Shown: positions 46,341 through 55,277, numbered from the stretch's first letter. The stretch: 64,000 bases of DNA from Oscillospiraceae bacterium (GCA_004558145.1 SFDQ01000001.1:186001-250000); one strand, 5' to 3'. Notes: a model not told the origin generated them from the letters alone. A program made the numbers and translations.

Positions 46341-47702
46341 TCACTCGGCGCGCACGCCGGTACGGGTCTGCTCGATGATGCTGTCCATGATGTCGCGGGT
46401 GAGGCTGCCGGTGATGTAGCCGAAGACGTTGCCGTCCGCGTCGATCATGAAGGTGGTGGGGAAGGCGCTGATGCCGTACTGGGCGAAGATCTCCCCCGTT
46501 TCGTCCATCACGGTGGGATAGGTGTAGCCCTTTTCCTCCAGCCAGTCGCCGATCTCTTCGGCGGTGAGGCTGTCGGCGTTGCCGGGGCGGTCGGGGTCCA
46601 TGGGGTTCGCCACACCCAGCACTACCACCTCGCCGGTGTTTTCGCCCCAGTCCTCATAGAGCTGCTGGATCTCCGGCATCTCCCGCTGGCAGGGGCCGCA
46701 CCAGGTGGCCCAGAAGTTCAAAAACACCACCTTGCCCTTGTAGTCGGAGAGGGTGTGCTCCTGGCCGTTCTGGTCCACCAGGGTGAAGTCCGGCGCGGGG
46801 GGCAGCTCGCTGGCGGAGGCGGAACCGCTCTCCGGCGCGGAGGACGCGGCGCTCTGGCTGCTCTCGCTCTCACTCTGGCTTTCGCTGCTCTGGCTCTCGC
46901 TGCCCGGCGCGGCGGCGGGCTCGCTTTCCGGCTGGGAAGCGCTCTGGCTCACGGAGGCGGTGCTCTGGCCGCCGGTGCCGGAAACGCCGCTGAGGTAGGC
47001 GGTGAAGCCGTTCATCCAGCCGGTGAACATCATCACGCCCATCAGGATGAGCAGCACGCCGCCCGCCCGGGCGGTCCACTTGAGCCAGCCGGTGTGGCGC
47101 TTGAAGAAGGCCAGCACCTGGCTGGTGAACAGGCCCACCGCCAGGAAAGGCAGCACGAAGCCCAGGGTGTAGACCCCGATGAGCACAAAGCCCAGGCCGC
47201 GGGTGGCGGCGCTGGCGGCCATCAGCAGCACGCTGGTGAGGGCGGGGCCGACGCAGGGCGTCCAGGCGAAGCTGAAGGTGAAGCCCAGCACCAGCGCGGC
47301 CAGGGGGCTGGTGCCCCACTTTTTGGGGTCAAAGGGCAGCCGCCACTCCCGCTGCATGAAGCGGCTTTCCAGAAAGCCCAGCTGCACAAGGCCCAGCAGC
47401 ACCACCAGGATGCCGCCGATGCGGGCGGCCAGCGCCCGGTTGCCGGTGAAAAAGCGGCCCAGCTGGGTGAAGCCCAGGCCCAGCACGAAGAAGGCGAAGC
47501 TGATGCCCAGGATAAAAAACAGGGTGTTGCGCAGCGTCAGGCGGCGGCGCTGGCGGTCGGTGAGGTCCTCGGCGGAGGCGCCGCCCGCCAGATAGCCCAG
47601 GTACAGCGGGATGAGCGGCAGCACGCAGGGCGAGAAAAAGCTCAAAAGGCCCTGGAAAAAGACTGCCAGCGCCGAAACGCTTGTCTCCACGGTAAATCCC
47701 AT
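46341..47702 (-). CDS. CcdA-type thiol:disulfide transporter fused to a TlpA/ResA-like thioredoxin
   Basis: This 453-residue fusion has residues about 1-235 as a CcdA/DsbD-β-like membrane domain. FFSPCVLPLIPLYLGYL and FAWTPCVGPALTSVLLMA supply its two conserved membrane cysteines. A Ser/Glu/Gln-rich linker follows (about 238-305). The C-terminal redoxin domain (about 308-453) has WATWCGPCQREMPEI as active site and a cis-proline region (FPTTFMID). The likely role is to carry reducing power across the membrane and pass it directly to its own external thioredoxin domain, reducing envelope disulfides. No cytochrome c genes are nearby. Confidence 0.92.
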   Translation of the reverse strand: MGFTVETSVSALAVFFQGLLSFFSPCVLPLIPLYLGYLAGGASAEDLTDRQRRRLTLRNTLFFILGISFAFFVLGLGFTQLGRFFTGNRALAARIGGILVVLLGLVQLGFLESRFMQREWRLPFDPKKWGTSPLAALVLGFTFSFAWTPCVGPALTSVLLMAASAATRGLGFVLIGVYTLGFVLPFLAVGLFTSQVLAFFKRHTGWLKWTARAGGVLLILMGVMMFTGWMNGFTAYLSGVSGTGGQSTASVSQSASQPESEPAAAPGSESQSSESQSESESSQSAASSAPESGSASASELPPAPDFTLVDQNGQEHTLSDYKGKVVFLNFWATWCGPCQREMPEIQQLYEDWGENTGEVVVLGVANPMDPDRPGNADSLTAEEIGDWLEEKGYTYPTVMDETGEIFAQYGISAFPTTFMIDADGNVFGYITGSLTRDIMDSIIEQTRTGVRAE

Positions 47703-47796
47703 TCAAAACACTCCTTTCCCCTTTGCGGCGGGGGTATGGGGGCATGATACCACAAAACGGCCCCGGCCACCGTAGCAAAGTCACCGACGGGGCCGG

Positions 47797-47830
47797 AAAA
47801 GCCCCCGGCAGGCAGGCTGCCGGGGGCTTT
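47797..47830 (-). terminator. Terminator after the lectin gene
   Basis: AAAGCCCCCGGCA (47798-47810) pairs with TGCCGGGGGCTTT (47818-47830), 17 bp past the lectin stop, with TTTT on the minus strand. Confidence 0.8.
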
Positions 47831-47846
47831 GGTTCGGCGGTTTGAT

Positions 47847-48650
47847 TTACTTGCCGGCCTTCTTGGCGGCGGGCTTGGCGGCCGCGGTCTTCTTGGCGGG
47901 CTCGGCCTTGGCGGCGGGCTTGGCAGCCTCCGCCTTCTTGGCGGGCTCGGCCTTGGCGGCGGGCTTGGCGGCCTCGGCCTTCTTGGCAGGCTCGGCCTTG
48001 GCGGCGGGCTTTGCGGCCTCGGTCTTCTTGGCAGGCTCAGCCTTGGCGGCGGGCTTGGCAGCCTCGGCCTTCTTGGCGGGAGCGGCCTTCTTGACGGCGG
48101 GCTTCTTGGCAGCCGGCTTCTTCGCGGCGGGCTTCTTGGCGGCCTTGGGGGCCTCCTCCTTCACGGGCTCGGCCTTGACGGCGGCCTTCTTGACGGCCTT
48201 GGCCTCGGCCACGGTCCAGGTCTGGTTCTCGCCGCCCACGTCCTGCCAGATCTGCAGGCGGGCGCCGTTCTCCTGGTTCATGCCCACCACGTCCAGGCAC
48301 TTGCCGGACAGGTTGGACTTGATCTTCACCCGGCCGTCGCCGGTGGATTCCAGCACCCACAGCTGGCTGGAGCCGCTGGCGCCCTCCCACTGGTGGACCC
48401 AGGTGCCGTCCACCACGCCGCCGGCGATCAGGTCCAGCATCTTGCCGGTGAAGCGGTTGCAGATGCGGTAGACGCCGTCGCCCGCGCGCACGAAGCTCCA
48501 CTGCTGCCACTCCTCGCCGGCGTAGTCCCACAGCTGGATGGCGGCGCCGTTCTCGGTGTTGTAGTCGGCGACCTCCACGACCTTGCCATTGGCGGCGGTG
48601 ATGGTATAATATTTATCAGCACTGATCACGGTTTGAGCAGTCTTTTTCAT
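47847..48650 (-). CDS. Ricin-type β-trefoil lectin domain protein with histone H1-like Lys/Ala/Pro-repeat tail
   Basis: This 267-residue protein has residues about 13-148 as a three-lobed ricin B-type (CBM13-like) lectin, with QxW motifs at QQW (49-51), QLW (96-98) and QTW (143-145) and the G-K-x-L-D features. Residues 150-267 are a very basic tail with four to five copies of a 15-residue unit (PAKKAEAAKPAAKAE). This resembles AlgP and histone H1-like DNA-binding tails. There is no signal peptide or membrane helix, so the lectin appears cytoplasmic. It is monocistronic, with its own promoter and terminator. The start is ATG 48650, 8 bp after GGAGG. It may condense nucleic acid or coat storage polysaccharide; both are inference. 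Confidence 0.88.
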   Translation of the reverse strand: MKKTAQTVISADKYYTITAANGKVVEVADYNTENGAAIQLWDYAGEEWQQWSFVRAGDGVYRICNRFTGKMLDLIAGGVVDGTWVHQWEGASGSSQLWVLESTGDGRVKIKSNLSGKCLDVVGMNQENGARLQIWQDVGGENQTWTVAEAKAVKKAAVKAEPVKEEAPKAAKKPAAKKPAAKKPAVKKAAPAKKAEAAKPAAKAEPAKKTEAAKPAAKAEPAKKAEAAKPAAKAEPAKKAEAAKPAAKAEPAKKTAAAKPAAKKAGK

Positions 48651-48706
48651 ATGAATGTCCTCCATTCCTTTTCACATGTTTCCCCCATTCGGAAACCTTG
48701 CATTTT

Positions 48707-48734
48707 ATTATAGCACCACAGCGAAATCCGTCAA
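48707..48734 (-). promoter_or_regulatory. Promoter of the lectin gene
   Basis: On the minus strand, TTGACG (48729-48734) and TATAAT (48707-48712) are separated by 16 bp. Confidence 0.75.
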
Positions 48735-48761
48735 GCAAAACGGCCTAAAATGCCGTTTTGC
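48735..48761. promoter_or_regulatory. Inverted repeat between the divergent lectin and sfsA genes
   Basis: GCAAAACGGC and GCCGTTTTGC form a perfect 10-bp inverted repeat with a 7-nt centre, directly abutting the lectin -35 element. This is a plausible operator for one or both genes. Confidence 0.5.
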
Positions 48762-48792
48762 GACGCAAACTGCACCATGAAAGGGTCTTTTT

Positions 48793-49488
48793 ATGACATA
48801 CGAGCGCATTCGAACGGCACAGTTCCTTCTGCGGGAGAACCGCTTCACCGCCCAGGTGCTTCTGGACGGCGCGCCGGTGCGGGTGCACGTGAAGAACACC
48901 GGCCGCTGCGCCGAGCTGCTGACGCCGAACGCCACGGTGTATCTGGCGGGGGCGGAGAATCCCGCCCGCAAGACCGCCTGGGACCTGGTGGCGGTGGAAA
49001 AGGGGCCGCTGCTCATCAACATGGACTCCGCCGCCCCCAACAAGGCCGCCGGCGAGTGGCTGGCCGCCGGGGGTCTGGGAGAGCTTTCGGGCCTGCGGGC
49101 GGAATACACCGTGGGGGATTCCCGCTTCGACTTTCACGCCTTGCGCGGCGGCGCGCCGCTGCTGGTGGAGGTGAAGGGCTGCACCCTGGAAGAGGACGGC
49201 ATCGCCGCCTTCCCGGACGCGCCCACCCTGCGGGGCTTAAAGCACGTGCGGGAGCTGACCGCGCTGGCCGCCGAGGGTTGGCAGTGCTGCGTGCTGGTGG
49301 TCATCCAGATGAAGGGGGTGCGGCTGTTCCGCCCCAACTGGGCCACCCAGCCCGCCTTTGGCCGGGCGCTGGCCGAGGCACAGGCCGCCGGAGTGCAGCT
49401 GCTGGCCATGGACTGCCGGGTCACGCCGGACAGCATGGTGCTGGACGCGCCGGTGCCCATCGACCTGACCCCGCCAAAAGGAGTGTGA
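48793..49488 (+). CDS. sfsA: Sugar fermentation stimulation protein homologue SfsA
   Basis: This 231-residue protein has the SfsA family features RFTAQVLLDGAPVRVHVKNTGRCAELL (about 17-43, OB-like N-terminal part with the conserved NTGR), and VEVKGCTLEEDGIAAFPDAPTLRGLKHVREL (the nuclease-like VEVK-x-D/E catalytic-type region). It was originally linked to maltose metabolism in E. coli and resembles PD-(D/E)XK nucleases; its molecular function is unproven. It is followed after 3 bp by the DUF1624 gene. Confidence 0.93.
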   Translation: MTYERIRTAQFLLRENRFTAQVLLDGAPVRVHVKNTGRCAELLTPNATVYLAGAENPARKTAWDLVAVEKGPLLINMDSAAPNKAAGEWLAAGGLGELSGLRAEYTVGDSRFDFHALRGGAPLLVEVKGCTLEEDGIAAFPDAPTLRGLKHVRELTALAAEGWQCCVLVVIQMKGVRLFRPNWATQPAFGRALAEAQAAGVQLLAMDCRVTPDSMVLDAPVPIDLTPPKGV

Positions 49489-49491
49489 GCC

Positions 49492-50235
49492 ATGGCCGTT
49501 GCACAAAAGACCCGCTACCGCTGGCTGGACATCCTGCGCGGCGCGGCGGTGGTGAACATGGTGGCCTTCCACTTCTGCTACGACTGGTTCGAGGTGTTCG
49601 GCCGCCTGCCGGGCTGGTACTTCCTCTGGCCCAGCCGCCTTTGGCAGCAGGCCATCTGCTGCACCTTCATCCTCACCGCCGGGTTCTCCGCTCATCTCGG
49701 CCGCCGGGCCCTGCGCCACGGCCTCATCCTGAACCTGTGCGGCCTTGCGGTGAGCGCGGTGACGCTGCTGGCCCTGCCCAGCGAGGCGGTGCGCTTCGGC
49801 ATCCTGAACCTGCTGGGCTGCGCGGTGCTTCTGGCTTGGCTTTTGCGCCCTGCGCTGGAAAAGCTGCCCGCCGCCGCGGGCCTCTGCGCAAGCCTCTTTC
49901 TCTTTGCCCTCACCCGCCATCTGCCGGAAGGGTATCTGGGGCTTTTGGGGCTGTGGCGGCTGGGACTGCCCGCCGGGCTCTACCGCTGGAACGCCCTGGC
50001 CTTTCTGGGCCTGCCGGGGCCGACCTTCACCAGCAGCGACTACTTCCCGCTGGCACCCTGGTTTTTCCTGTTCCTCGCCGGGTGGTTCCTCTGCCGGCTG
50101 GCCCGTCCCCGGCTGGACGGGTTTCTCCCCCGCCTTTCCTGCCCGCCGCTGGAATGGGTCGGGCGGCACAGCCTGGGGCTTTATCTCATCCATCAGCCGG
50201 TGTGCATGGCGGTGTGCTGGCTTTTGAATCTCTGA
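49492..50235 (+). CDS. DUF1624 (heparan-α-glucosaminide N-acetyltransferase-like) membrane protein
   Basis: This 247-residue protein has about seven membrane helices. RYRWLDILRGAAVVNMVAFHFCYD is the typical opening, with the D-x-x-R-G and H motifs of membrane acyltransferases, and GRHSLGLYLIHQPV the closing motif. It probably O- or N-acylates an envelope sugar; the substrate is unknown. It is co-transcribed with sfsA. Confidence 0.88.
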   Translation: MAVAQKTRYRWLDILRGAAVVNMVAFHFCYDWFEVFGRLPGWYFLWPSRLWQQAICCTFILTAGFSAHLGRRALRHGLILNLCGLAVSAVTLLALPSEAVRFGILNLLGCAVLLAWLLRPALEKLPAAAGLCASLFLFALTRHLPEGYLGLLGLWRLGLPAGLYRWNALAFLGLPGPTFTSSDYFPLAPWFFLFLAGWFLCRLARPRLDGFLPRLSCPPLEWVGRHSLGLYLIHQPVCMAVCWLLNL

Positions 50236-50242
50236 ACAAAAA

Positions 50243-50283
50243 ACCGGGCGGACACGTTTTTGACGTGTCCGCCCGGTCTTTTT
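50243..50283. terminator. Bidirectional terminator between DUF1624 and the antiporter
   Basis: A 15-bp perfect stem ACCGGGCGGACACGT/ACGTGTCCGCCCGGT is flanked by A-rich and T-rich runs. The antiporter stop codon lies in the T-run. Confidence 0.92.
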
Positions 50284-51214
50284 ATGCATTGACGATGAGG
50301 TAGGCGGTGTAGGCCACATAGGCCAGCAGGCCCGCCGCGCCCATGGGCTTGGTCATCCGGCCCTTGATGCGGCACCAGATGAACAGCGCCGCGGTGAGCA
50401 CCGTCATGATGATGCCGTCCACCAGAACGCCCCGGGCGCTCTCGATGGGGGTCAGGGCGCTGGACGCGCCCAGGATGAACAGGATGTTGAAGATGCAGGA
50501 GCCCACGGCGTTGCCCAGGGCAAGGCCGCTTTCGCCCTTGCGGGCGGCCACGATGCTGGTGGCCAGCTCCGGCAGGCTGGTGCCCACCGCCACGATGGTC
50601 AGGCCGATGAGGGTCTGGGAGAGGCCCAGCGCGGCGGCAATGTTGCTGGCGCTGTCCACCACCAGATCACCGCCCCAGATGATGGCCGCCATGCCCAGCA
50701 GGATGAAGGCGACGCACCGCAGCAGGCTGACCGGTTCCTCCTCGCTTTCCGGGGTGCGGGAGGCCAGCGCCTGCACCACGGTGAGGGCGATGTAGGCGGC
50801 CATCAGGCCCAGCATCACGACGCCCTCCCAGCGCTGGAGGGTGTCGTCCCACATGAAGAACACCAGCAGGGCGCTGGCGCCGATGCACACCGGGAAGTCG
50901 CGCACCATCAGCTCCTTGTCGGGCACAAAGCTCATCACCAGGGCGCAGAAGCAGGCCACCACCATCAGGTTGAAGATGTTGGAGCCGATGACGTTGCCCA
51001 GGCTCAGGCCGTTGTTTCCGGTGAGGCCGGCGGTGATGGACACCGAGGCCTCCGGCAGGCTGGTGCCCATGGCCACCACGGTGAGGCCGATGACCACACC
51101 GGGCACCCGCAGGCGGCGGGCCACGCCGGAGGAACCATCCACAAAGAAGTCCGCGCCTTTGACCAGCAGCACAAAGCCGACCACCAGCACAAGGCAGTTG
51201 AGAAGCATCGCCAT
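50282..51214 (-). CDS. Calcium/sodium antiporter (CaCA family, YrbG type)
   Basis: This protein of about 310 residues with ten membrane helices is arranged as two inverted repeats. Each carries the α-repeat signature: VVAMGTSLPEASVSI with GNVIGSNIFN in the first half and IVAVGTSLPELATSI with GNAVGSCIFN in the second. The Glu in each repeat binds the cation. It exports Ca2+ or other cations against Na+ or H+. The start is uncertain between ATG 51226, directly abutting AAAGG, and ATG 51214, about 11 nt after AAAGGA; the latter is used. Confidence 0.92.
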   Translation of the reverse strand: MAMLLNCLVLVVGFVLLVKGADFFVDGSSGVARRLRVPGVVIGLTVVAMGTSLPEASVSITAGLTGNNGLSLGNVIGSNIFNLMVVACFCALVMSFVPDKELMVRDFPVCIGASALLVFFMWDDTLQRWEGVVMLGLMAAYIALTVVQALASRTPESEEEPVSLLRCVAFILLGMAAIIWGGDLVVDSASNIAAALGLSQTLIGLTIVAVGTSLPELATSIVAARKGESGLALGNAVGSCIFNILFILGASSALTPIESARGVLVDGIIMTVLTAALFIWCRIKGRMTKPMGAAGLLAYVAYTAYLIVNA

Positions 51215-51248
51215 TGTTGTTGACATCCTTTCTTTCGGGCGGCGGGGG

Positions 51249-54200
51249 TCAGTCCTCGTCGTCCACGTCGATCTTTTTCATGGGTTTGCGGAACAGAAGG
51301 TCATAGAACACCGGCACGATGAAGAGGGTGAGCAGGGTGGCGTAGCCAAGGCCGCCCATGGTGACCAGCGCCATGGGTTTGGAGAGCTCCGCCCCCATGC
51401 CGGTGCTGAAGGCCATGGTGCTCATGGCCAGAATGGTGGTGAGGGCGGTCATCAGGATGGGCCGCATGCGGGTCTTGCCGGTCTCGATGAGGGCGGCGCG
51501 CTTTTCCATGCCCTCCAGCCGCAGCTGGTTGGCATAGTCCACAAAGACGATGCCGTTGTTCACCACGACGCCCGCCAGGATGAGGAAGCCCAGCATGGAG
51601 ATGACCGAGAGGGGCAGCCCCGCGATCCACAGCGCACCCAGGCCGCCGGTGAAGGCCAGCGGCATGGTGAGCATCACGATGAAGGGCCCCAGCAGGCTCT
51701 GGAACTGAGCCACCATGATCATGTAGATGAACACCACCGCCAGCAGGATCATCAGCACCAGGTCCTGCATGGCGTCCGCCACCGACTGGGTCTCGCCGCC
51801 CACCTCAAGGGTGTAGCCGTCCGGCAGGTCGTAGCTGTCCAGCGTGGGCTGGATCTCGCGGCTGATGAGGGTGGCATTGTAGCCCTCCTTCACCGCCGCG
51901 CTCACGGTCATATAGCGCTGCTGGTTCTCCCGGTTCACCGCCGCAAGGCTGAGGTCGTCCTTCAGGCTGGCGAACTCGGAGAGGGTGTGGGTCTCCGTCT
52001 CGTCGTCGGGGCCGGTGCCGGCCACCTCGAACTCGTAGTTCATCAGGGTGTCCCGGTCAAGGCGGCCCCGCTCGTCCGCCACCACCACCTCGTAGTTCTC
52101 GGCGCCCACCGTGAGGGTGGTGGAGGTGGTCTCGGTGGTCAGGGCGGAGGCCAGCTCGCTGTAGATCTGCGCCACCGTGAGCCCGCAGCGCATGGCGGCA
52201 TCTTTATCCACCACCAGCCGCAGCTGGGGCGTGCCCTCCTCCTGGCCGTTGGTGGGCTCTTCCAGCCCTTCCACGCCCCGGAGGATGTCCATCAGATCGT
52301 GGGTGATGCGGTTGAGTTCGTCCACGTCCGGGCCGCGGACGATGAGCTCCACGCCGCTGCCGCCCAGCACCGACATGTCCATGCTGGAGGTGGTCACGCT
52401 CACCTCGCAGCCGGGCAGCTGGCCGGAAAGGGCGGCAAGGTCGTCGGCGGCCTTTTCGCTGTCCGCGTTTTCGTCCAGCACCAGATAGAAGCTCATGCTC
52501 TCCACGGTGTCGGAGGCGGCCGCGCCGCCCATGCCCATCATGCTCATGCCGGTGCCGCCGTCCATGGCGCCCACCGTCTCCACGCCCTCCACCTGCTGCA
52601 TCAGCGCCATGGCCTCATCGGTGAGGGCGTAGGCGTCGGCGCGCTTGGTGTCTTCGGGCAGGGTGAGGGTGGCGCTGATCTGGTTGGCGCTCATGCTGGG
52701 GATGAACTCCATGCCCATCTGGGTGGTGTGCCAGATGCACAGCGCCAGCAGGGCCGTTGCCAGCGTCAGGGGCACCGCCTTGAACCGCAGGCAGAAGTCC
52801 AGCGCGCGGCCATAGCATTCCAGCATCTTGTCGAACCAGAGGTGGCGCTTCTCTTTGCTTTCCCGCAGCATGGTGGCGCTGAGGGTGGGCACCAGGGTCA
52901 GGGCCACGATGAGGCTGGCCAGCAGCGAATAGGCGATGGTGAGGCCCATGTCCACAAAGAGCTGGCGGGTGAGGCCGTCGGTGAAGACGATGGGCAGGAA
53001 CACGCAGACGGTGGTGAGGGTGGAGGCCGCAATGGCTCCGCTCACCTGTTTTGCTCCCCGCACGGCGGCTTTGGCCGCGGGCACGCCCTGGCTGCGCAGG
53101 CGGTAGATGTTCTCCACCACCACGATGGAGTTGTCCACCAGCATGCCGACGCCCAGGGCAAGGCCCGAGAGGCTTATCATGTTGAGGGTCACGCCGGAGA
53201 AGTACATCAGCACCACGGCGAACATCAGGCTGATGGGGATGCTGAAAGCCACCACCAGGGTGGGGCGCAGGTCCTTGAGGAAGAGGGCCAGCACCAGCAC
53301 CGCCAGCACCGCGCCCCAGCCGAGGTTGGAGAGCACCGAGTCCACCGTCATCTGGATGTAAACGCCCTGGTCCATCAGCGGGGTGATGCGCAGGCCGGGG
53401 TATTTGGCTTCCAGCTCTTCAATGGCCTCGTTCACCGTTTTGGACACTTCGCTGGTGGAGGCGGTGGATGCCTTCTGGATGCTCACCGCCACCGCCGGGT
53501 TGCCGTTCATGCGGGCGTAGCTTTCGCCGGAGTTGTCGATGACGGTCACATCGGCCACGTCCGAAAGACGCACATCGCCCACGTCCCCCGCGTCCATGTG
53601 CAGCAGCAGGGCGTTCTCCACTTCCTCCACGCTGGAAAAAGCGTCGCCCACCTTCAAAAGGTACTGGTCCTCGCCCTGGTAGAGGTAGCCGGCGGGCATG
53701 GCAAAGTTCTGGGCCATGACCAGATTGGCCACCATCTCCTTGGTGAGCAGCTGGCTCATGTCCGCCTGTTCCAGGGCCGCCTTCCGGGCGTCCTCGAACT
53801 GCTCCTGGGCGTCCTCCAGCTGGGCCTCGCCCTCCTTGAGGGCGCTCTCGGCGGCGGCAAGCTGGGCCGAGGCGCTGCCGAAGCCCGCCGCGGCCAGGAT
53901 CTTGCCCTCCTCCAGCTTCTTGTAGGCCTCCTGGGCCTTTTCCACCCCGGCCTTTGCCTGCTCGGCCATCGCCTTGGCGGCGATGAGCTCGGTGTTCAGG
54001 TCGGCCAGAGCCACTTCGATCTGGTCAAGGCGGGCGCCCGGGTCCTCCGCGTTGCTGCCCACCATGGCCAGCATGCTTTTCAGGCTGTCCTGGGTGAGGG
54101 CGGCCATCTGCCCGGCCATGGGGCCCTGGCTCAGCAGCGCCTTCATTTTTTCAAAGTCAGCGGCGGGCATTTCGGCCGCCTCTTGCACGCTGGCCGGAAG

Positions 54201-55217
54201 GCTGGCGGGCAGGTCCAGGCCCGGGAACATATCCGGGGCCGCGCTCCACGCGGCGTACAGCGCGTCATAGTTTTCGAACTGGAACTCCGGCGGCAGGCTG
54301 GCGTTCACGCTTTGCAGCACCGTGCTCTCCAGCCCGGCGAAGGCCGCGTTCAGCATGCTGTAGCCTTCCAGGGCTTTCTGCTCCCCTTCCAGCGCGGCCT
54401 TGCTGGCCTCCAGGGCGGTCTGCTGGCTGGCCAGGGCCTGGGCCTGGGCGATGGCGGAATCCAGCTGGGTGCTGGCGTCCGCCAGTTCGGCGGCGGTGTC
54501 GCCCTGCTGGTTTTCCAGGGCGGTCTTGCCGCTCTCCAGCTCGGCGCGGCCGTCCTCCACCTTTTTCTTCGCGTCGTCCAGCTCGGCTTTGGCGTCCGCC
54601 AGTTCCTCATCCACGCTGGCCAGCACCTTGGTGTTGATGGCCTCTATTTTCTCCTCATTGAGGCGTATCTCCACGCTCTTTTCCACAAGGCCGGTACCGC
54701 TGACGCTGGCCACGCCCGCCTGCCGCTCGAAGGCGGGGATGACCGTCTCGGAGGCAAAATCGGTGAGCTGGTAAACGTCCATGCCCTCCATGTCCACCGC
54801 GGCGATCATCACCGGCAGCATGTCCGGCGAAATCTGCAGCAGCATGGGGTTGCCGGCGGTGTCCGGCAGAGCACCCCGCACCTGGTCCACCGCGGTGGAC
54901 AGGTTGACCATGGCGCTGTCCATGTTGGTGCCGCCGTCGAACTCCAGCACCACAGTGCTCACGTTCTCGGAGGAGGTGCTGGTGACATTGGTCACACCGT
55001 TCACGGTGCCCAGGCCCGCCTCCAGCGGCGCGGTGATCTGGCTTTCCACCTGCTCGGGGCTTGCGCCGGGCATGGTGGTGACCACCACCACATAGGGCAG
55101 TTCCATGGCGGGCAGCAGGTCGGTGACCATGTTCATGAAGCTGATGACGCCCAGAACGATCACCATCACCACCGCCACCACCACGGTGTAGGGTTTTTTG
55201 ACGCAGTATTTCGACAT
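51249..55217 (-). CDS. RND-family efflux permease with a coiled-coil insertion in the porter domain
   Basis: This 1322-residue HAE1/SwrC-like RND transporter has the usual twelve helices and two large external loops (about 35-570 and 790-1125). The TM4 region carries GLALGVGMLVDNSIVVVENI, which includes the paired Asp/Asn of the proton relay region. The first external loop is enlarged. After IRLNEEKIEAINTKV (about 184-198) about 290 residues are inserted before the porter resumes at LVMAQNFAMPAG (about 499). The insert has two heptad-rich helices (about 200-285 and 396-485) flanking a connecting part, so it may fold as a long hairpin. Monoderms lack the TolC duct, so the hairpin could replace an adaptor. 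It is divergent from the MATE pump. Confidence 0.93.
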   Translation of the reverse strand: MSKYCVKKPYTVVVAVVMVIVLGVISFMNMVTDLLPAMELPYVVVVTTMPGASPEQVESQITAPLEAGLGTVNGVTNVTSTSSENVSTVVLEFDGGTNMDSAMVNLSTAVDQVRGALPDTAGNPMLLQISPDMLPVMIAAVDMEGMDVYQLTDFASETVIPAFERQAGVASVSGTGLVEKSVEIRLNEEKIEAINTKVLASVDEELADAKAELDDAKKKVEDGRAELESGKTALENQQGDTAAELADASTQLDSAIAQAQALASQQTALEASKAALEGEQKALEGYSMLNAAFAGLESTVLQSVNASLPPEFQFENYDALYAAWSAAPDMFPGLDLPASLPASVQEAAEMPAADFEKMKALLSQGPMAGQMAALTQDSLKSMLAMVGSNAEDPGARLDQIEVALADLNTELIAAKAMAEQAKAGVEKAQEAYKKLEEGKILAAAGFGSASAQLAAAESALKEGEAQLEDAQEQFEDARKAALEQADMSQLLTKEMVANLVMAQNFAMPAGYLYQGEDQYLLKVGDAFSSVEEVENALLLHMDAGDVGDVRLSDVADVTVIDNSGESYARMNGNPAVAVSIQKASTASTSEVSKTVNEAIEELEAKYPGLRITPLMDQGVYIQMTVDSVLSNLGWGAVLAVLVLALFLKDLRPTLVVAFSIPISLMFAVVLMYFSGVTLNMISLSGLALGVGMLVDNSIVVVENIYRLRSQGVPAAKAAVRGAKQVSGAIAASTLTTVCVFLPIVFTDGLTRQLFVDMGLTIAYSLLASLIVALTLVPTLSATMLRESKEKRHLWFDKMLECYGRALDFCLRFKAVPLTLATALLALCIWHTTQMGMEFIPSMSANQISATLTLPEDTKRADAYALTDEAMALMQQVEGVETVGAMDGGTGMSMMGMGGAAASDTVESMSFYLVLDENADSEKAADDLAALSGQLPGCEVSVTTSSMDMSVLGGSGVELIVRGPDVDELNRITHDLMDILRGVEGLEEPTNGQEEGTPQLRLVVDKDAAMRCGLTVAQIYSELASALTTETTSTTLTVGAENYEVVVADERGRLDRDTLMNYEFEVAGTGPDDETETHTLSEFASLKDDLSLAAVNRENQQRYMTVSAAVKEGYNATLISREIQPTLDSYDLPDGYTLEVGGETQSVADAMQDLVLMILLAVVFIYMIMVAQFQSLLGPFIVMLTMPLAFTGGLGALWIAGLPLSVISMLGFLILAGVVVNNGIVFVDYANQLRLEGMEKRAALIETGKTRMRPILMTALTTILAMSTMAFSTGMGAELSKPMALVTMGGLGYATLLTLFIVPVFYDLLFRKPMKKIDVDDED

Positions 55218-55277
55218 AGACTCACTCTTTCTTTAGAAAAGGGAACGGGCGCGCCGCTCCCTTGGCACGCAAATTAC

